Source: Symbiodinium kawagutii (taxonomy: Eukaryota > Sar > Dinophyceae > Suessiales > Symbiodiniaceae). Taken from it: a stretch of DNA of 64,000 bases. Shown in pieces: positions 60,086 through 64,000 of this stretch. A model generated the notes under the pieces. That model searched no databases and was not told the origin of the DNA. It worked only from the letters and a program-made list of their open reading frames with translations. The stretch's first letter is position 1, and each line of letters opens with the position of its first letter. Location: the NCBI GenBank assembly GCA_009767595.1, contig VSDK01011265.1, forward strand, positions 123,701 to 187,700. The letters are read 5' to 3'. The position numbers were made by a program, and so were the translations under genes.

Positions 60086-61186
60086 TCACCGATTTCCATT
60101 GCACCAGTTCTTTTCTGTTGCGTATGTAATGAGGGCGGAGCAAGCCGCATCCGAGCTGGAGGTCTCAGACCCCGTGCTGGTTTCACAGGTGTTTCCAGAA
60201 CATGGATATCTGTACCAGCTTGATGTGATTCCCTGCGCAAACCCGTGAACTTCAATGGAGGTGCCAGCATGCACACGGATCTGTAGTGGGACACAGCCGG
60301 GTGACTGCCAATAGGGCGCACGCTTCGTAGGTTCAACACTCCCGGCCCATCCTTCTCTACTATCGCATGTGCACCCCGCTGGCACATTGGATCCAGAGCT
60401 CCCGACTGGGCATGGTTCCGGTGTGCAAACCCCACCTTCTGGTCGGTATCCAGCTGAGCACTCAAAGCAGGAAGTGCTACCAGCATATGATGTTGTATCT
60501 GAAGGGCACAATGTGCATTGGTTGGATGCAGAATAGTACCCAGCCGGGCAACTGATACAAGTTGTTGCCCCTGTCTCAGGGTTAACAGCGACATAGCCTC
60601 CGGGACAAGTTTGACATACATCTGAACTTCCATCGTTGAAACTGTCTGAAGGACACGGTGTACACCCAGCTCGAAGCGAGTCATACTTGATGACATTGCC
60701 CACACACTGTTGACATGAGTCCTGTGATCCATCATTGTATTGTCCCACTGGGCAAGGGGTGCAAGTCACCGCCCGCCTTCGCCTTGTTTCCCCGCCAAGA
60801 CAAGAATCGCAACTGGCCATGCCAGCGCTACTTTGATAGCGCCCCTCAGGACATTCGCTAGGTACTCGAGCGCCTTGGGTGGCGAAACAGCCAGCTGGAG
60901 CTTCGAGGCAACTCTCTTGGTATGCTTGGCTTTGATACTTTCCAGCTGGGCACTCCGCACAAACACCCGGGCTGGTATGGTCGACATCCACACCACAGGC
61001 ATGCTTGTAATAGCCAGCAGGGCACTCTGAGCACGGGCTCCTTGGACAAGTCAAGTTTCGCTCGCCAAATCCATCATCGGCTAGAAAGTAGTAGCCAGGC
61101 TCATACTCACAGGCTTCGCAATTGCCTTGGGATGTTCCTGCGCAACCCAACCTTACATATCCGGCATCACAACGCTGGCAAACGGA
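60086..61186 (-). CDS. Cys-rich ephrin-receptor-like repeat protein (exon)
   Basis: The open frame runs from an AG|TCC acceptor at 61186 to a stop at 60086, ~366 codons, with no ATG near its beginning, so this is the 3' exon of a longer gene. It holds about seven Cys-rich repeats of the ephrin-receptor-like/GCC2-GCC3 type with the pattern C-x2-CPxGxY-x4-… (ECPAGYYKHAC, CAECPAGKYQS, CTPCPVGQYNDGS, CTPCPSDSFNDGS, CISCPAGYYSAS). Such repeats are disulfide-rich extracellular modules of large secreted or surface proteins. The last ~100 residues are non-repetitive with a few Cys and no transmembrane segment, suggesting a secreted C-terminus. The neighbouring MACPF gene on the same strand is also extracellular, but joint function is only a guess. 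Confidence 0.75.
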   Translation of the reverse strand, partial: SVCQRCDAGYVRLGCAGTSQGNCEACEYEPGYYFLADDGFGERNLTCPRSPCSECPAGYYKHACGVDVDHTSPGVCAECPAGKYQSQAYQESCLEAPAGCFATQGARVPSECPEGRYQSSAGMASCDSCLGGETRRRRAVTCTPCPVGQYNDGSQDSCQQCVGNVIKYDSLRAGCTPCPSDSFNDGSSDVCQTCPGGYVAVNPETGATTCISCPAGYYSASNQCTLCPSDTTSYAGSTSCFECSAGYRPEGGVCTPEPCPVGSSGSNVPAGCTCDSREGWAGSVEPTKRAPYWQSPGCVPLQIRVHAGTSIEVHGFAQGITSSWYRYPCSGNTCETSTGSETSSSDAACSALITYATEKNWCNGNR

Positions 61187-61189
61187 CTT

Positions 61190-61910
61190 TTTGCAACAAT
61201 GTTTCTACTCACCAATTTGAACCAGAGTGGCAGCTTGAGCCAAATGGCGACGGACCCATTCGAGCTGCCCTTGCCCGGCAAGTCACTAAGCAGCCTTGGT
61301 TCACAAATCTTCGACAGATCTTTGAAAACCAAACCGCCTACGAGGACGCGAACTTCCCCACTACACCAATCCTACTCCCAGAGATGATGACCATTCCTGA
61401 GGAAACGCCTGCCACAGAATCAGAAGAACCCTCCCCAGGACTGGCTGCACCACGCCATGCTGACCGTTTTGAGACTGCAACTACCACGCGTGGCTATGTT
61501 TTGGAACACCTCAGCCAAAGGCTCCTGGTTGTCGCCAGTACCATTGCACAGGCAGGGGAATTGTATGATGCTGCCGGTGCCAGCTCCCACCCTAAGAACG
61601 TGGGACGTATCAATTCCCTTCGCCTTCCCTACCCCCCTCTTCGCCTCAGTCCTGCAGCTCAGGCCTCTTGCTTGAGAGACCTTCTGCTTCGGACTCTTCT
61701 CTGTCTCTTCCCTTTTCAGACTTTCTCGCCTCCTGCAACTGGTGCGGGGGTGCTGCACTTGTGGCACCCACTGCTCCGTTTGCTTTGCCCACTCTACCCC
61801 ACATACCTGACCACTCCGCACTGTCCCCTAGCGAAAGTTGTGCAGTGGCCTTTAGATCACCTTTGGTGCCACGCTCACCGCTTTGCACCATTGCAACCCT
61901 CGGAAGCTGA
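61190..61910 (+). pseudogene. Plus-strand coding tract, part 1 (frame-shifted), unknown
   Basis: Immediately beyond the Cys-rich exon boundary, the plus strand becomes coding-like. From 61190 one frame reads EPEWQLEPNGDGPIRAALAR…, PWFTNLRQIFENQTAYED…, RGYVLEHLSQRLLVVASTIA… to about 61660. It then turns low-complexity, and the frame one base back continues with SDFLASCNWCGGAALVAPTA… to a TGA at 61910. The switch implies an indel or an intron. No family recognised; similar plus-strand segments follow to the window end. It may be a mobile-element open frame or an old gene inserted upstream of the Cys-rich exon. Confidence 0.4.
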
Positions 61911-61917
61911 CGCTGGA

Positions 61918-62172
61918 CTTCCTCCGCTTTTGGAGGATCTCCTGCCTCACTTCACTGCCTGTCATTCACTGCATTGGTGGACGCTTTGTTTGTGATCCAG
62001 ATCTCTCTGCCCTACACACTCAGTTCCACACTTTGCAACCTCAGGTAATCACTGTGTGAGTTTCTCCGCTTGGAGTCCCTCTTACGGTGTTACCCTACCA
62101 CCGCACCACTAGGCCGCTCTGATGCTGCTGACGCGGAAGCTTCCTCCGCTTGGAGTATCTCCTGCCTCGCTG
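61918..62172 (+). repeat. Three short CTCCGCTTGGAG-type repeats
   Basis: Related words CTTCCTCCGCTTTTGGAGGA (61918), TTCTCCGCTTGGAGTCCCTC (62063) and CTTCCTCCGCTTGGAGTATC (62139), the first and third followed by TCCTGCCTC. Each contains a small inverted repeat (CTCC-GCTT-GGAG). Confidence 0.65.
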
Positions 62173-62300
62173 TCCAGGTGTTTCCACTAACCGCGATTTA
62201 GAACCAGTCCGTTCAGCTTGCATGGGACTAGGCACCCTTCCGTGCCCCGACAGGACTGCCGGGAGCAGCATGAACTCATAATGACCTAGGGGCCTATAAC

Positions 62301-62495
62301 ATGTCCATGGTCCATCAAGAGTTAGTCTTGCCGGCTTTAGGCTTTGATCAGACTGCCTGTCACACACCTGCCTATGATACGGTACAGGGTGATGTCATTA
62401 GCCGGCCGTCGGCCCCTCCTGATACTTATCCAGCCACAGCTACACTGCCTAAGGTTGACCAGGACAATCGACACCCCTCGCAAGTGCCGCATTAG
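62301..62495 (+). pseudogene. Plus-strand coding tract, part 2, unknown
   Basis: A 64-codon frame in the same phase as the next segment: MSMVHQELVLPALGFDQTAC… then PSAPPDTYPATATLPKVDQD. It ends in TAG at 62495. The composition is coding-like and Pro/Thr-rich. Probably a fragment of the same disrupted coding sequence as 62541-63496. Confidence 0.35.
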
Positions 62496-62540
62496 AGGTA
62501 CTTCGCACCATGGTGGCAAGTCAGCCCAGCAGGAGAAACG

Positions 62541-63496
62541 ATGGACCTGCTCTGGATTACAGCGGATGATGGCAGTGGCCTAGCCGAAGTTCCTCAAATT
62601 TGGGCCGGTACCTTTGTGCTTGAAGCGGCTTGCTTTTTGTGCTTAGGTCCAAATATAGCACTTGTCGACAATGACTGTGTCCCGCTTTTCCTTATTCGAC
62701 ATCAACGTCATCCTCGCTGAGCAACAACCCTCTGCCGACAGGCTAGCGGGGCGATCCGACACGCGCAGGCTCACCATGCTTCTGGTTACTGAAAGCCATT
62801 ATGAATTCAATGCGGGTATGGTAGTCTTGATTGGAGACCAACAGACCCGAGCTGGACCTCAGGCATCGGCTCATGAGCTCTCAGGGGCCCTTCATGCCCG
62901 GCGGCGCACTTTCCTACAAAGTTCCCGCCCACCCTGATCCCACTAAAGCCCTCCAAAGCGGTCTCCTTTCTCGCACCGCTATTAGACACAGTGGCAACGA
63001 CTGTCGATGGCGGAAATTCGCACATCCTGCAAACCTTAGCCCACTTGGACAGCATCGACAGCCATCTCTCACTCGATGGGCACGAGCCACCTTCGAGCAA
63101 GGAGCCCTTTCGCTCATCCTGCAACTGGAAGGTACTGTCAAATCTTTGTCTCTCCCGGGCAGAGGCATGTTCCAAGAGCCTCGATGTCAACAGGGTTTCC
63201 TACGACCCGCCATACTTCATAGTTATGGGACAGCCAAGGCCGACGCAGCCAAAAGTCTGGAAACCCAGGCGTCCAACCGGTGGGAACCCCTTGCGGTGTG
63301 TTTGCACGGAGTGCAAGATGGTTCCAGATACTTGCAGGCAGCCTTCCACACCCGAAAATGGCAATCTGCTGGAGGCATGCTGTGGCAAGGGTCCGTGCAC
63401 CGCGGCCTGCTAACTCCTCGCATTCGTGCAGCACTTCTGCTGCGCCTGACCTCTTCCGCCATCTTCCTTTCGTCGTGCAGCATCCAAGCAGCGTAG
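62541..63496 (+). pseudogene. Glycosyltransferase-like (GT-A) coding region, frame-disrupted
   Basis: Three frames carry successive pieces. Frame 1 of 3 (62541-62720) starts MDLLWITADDGSGLAEVPQI and includes PNIALVDNDCVPL; DND fits the metal-binding DxD of GT-A glycosyltransferases. About ten bases later the next frame gives SLFDINVILAEQQ and then ESHYEFNAGMVVLIGD (near 62791-62838), resembling the (F)N-[AS]-G-V/M motif of GT8-type enzymes. From 62831 a third frame continues for 221 codons: SYKVPAHPDPTKALQ, TAIRHSGNDCRW, RWARATFEQGALSL, LPGRGMFQEP, RPAILHSYGTAKAD, ending in TAG at 63496. A competing frame is open over 62877-63415. The frame changes indicate indels (decayed copy) or unrecognised short introns. 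Likely a multi-copy lineage-specific family; the enzyme call is tentative. Confidence 0.4.
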
Positions 63497-64000
63497 CGCA
63501 CTATTTCAGAGATACCCTGCCCAGTGCAGGCCCGGTCGAAGCGTCTCCTGCTCCGCAACTCCTGCCCAATGTTGGTGAAGTCAGCGACCACCCAATCCCT
63601 ATGGCCATCGATACTGCTTCGGACGCTGAAGAAATCCAGGATGTCCCCACAGATGATGAAGAAATGCAGGAGGCTCTGTCGGAATGTATGAGCAGTATCC
63701 ACAGCTCAGTCAGACAAAGTCTCCAGGTGGATCTGCTCCCTCGGGCACGACAACATCCTGCGGTGGTCAACAAATTCGTCGACCTTGATGCCCTGGATCC
63801 GGCTCGTGCCTCGACGTACAACCTCCTCACCTTACTTTGCCACGATGAACATAGTTCGATGGCTTTGGACACTTTCCTTGCCTTACCACCGCATGAACGT
63901 GTTCTTACCAATATGCAGCAAATCATGCTGCTTATTCTGATGGACGAAATCATTGCCCTCCTGGCTAGAGCTGACACTGAACCCCTTGAAGACGTCTATG
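63415..64000 (+). CDS. Acidic unknown protein, runs off the window
   Basis: An open frame from 63223 to the window edge. Codons after about 63415 are convincing: FRHLPFVVQHPSSVAHYFRD, an acidic patch DAEEIQDVPTDDEEMQEAL, then helical sequence ending LMDEIIALLARADTEPLEDV. It follows directly on the glycosyltransferase-like segments and is read one frame off them, so it may be the next domain of one long protein. I recognise no domain. The true start is unknown. Confidence 0.5.

Noticed and set aside
60022-60735. 237-codon minus-strand frame overlapping the Cys-rich exon
   Set aside because: Shadow frame of the Cys-rich repeats, which have the regular CPxGxY pattern in the other frame.
60922-61186. 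N-terminal part of the 357-codon plus-strand frame
   Set aside because: Antisense to the Cys-rich exon; only the part after 61190 has independent coding character.

Overview
The window looks like nuclear DNA of a large-genome protist, most likely a dinoflagellate of the Suessiales/Symbiodiniaceae type. This is an inference. It rests on very sparse genes, long stretches of degenerate ATG/CAT simple sequence, nested segmental duplications, an assembly gap inside a repeat, short exons separated by AT-rich introns with AG|G acceptors and at least one GC-AG intron, and TIR-bounded elements of about 117 bp. There are no bacterial operons, no Shine-Dalgarno-led gene strings and no CRISPR array.

Layout. 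1-5.6 kb is a mosaic of one repeat family (modules present 2-4 times, no believable gene). 5.70-7.16 kb holds an RNase H fragment of a retroelement between two direct repeats that start TG and end CA. 8.2-21.6 kb is a nested duplication with order B-D-A-C-D-A-C-c-B; the blocks are about 0.45-3 kb. 21.6-25.9 kb is non-repetitive sequence in which I see no gene. 25.9-27.7 kb has minus-strand exon-like islands, one of which encodes a DUF697-like membrane domain. 27.7-33.3 kb is ATG/CAT-rich sequence with MITE-like elements. 33.3-35.2 kb is an intact 611-codon minus-strand gene with coiled coils and an F-box-like motif. 39.0-40.25 kb contains three minus-strand exons that together make CCCH zinc fingers; splicing across a GC-AG intron restores a perfect C-x7-C-x5-C-x3-H. 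40.3-48.6 kb is dominated by satellites and palindromes, including a TIR-bounded 2.3 kb block carrying the 144-N gap. 51.3-52.9 kb has small exon candidates and an AT-rich tandem array.

The right end is richest in genes. It has an intact secreted MACPF/perforin-like gene with a probable GPI-anchor tail (56.15-57.80 kb, minus), a cysteine-rich ephrin-receptor-like repeat exon (60.09-61.19 kb, minus), and a plus-strand coding tract from 61.19 kb to the window end. That tract changes frame several times; part of it resembles a GT-A-fold glycosyltransferase (DND motif, then an NAG-MVV motif), and it ends in an open frame running off the window.

The genes show no obvious shared pathway. Two encode putative secreted or surface proteins (MACPF, Cys-rich) and two encode putative regulatory proteins (CCCH, F-box-like). 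All family calls are by eye from motifs.
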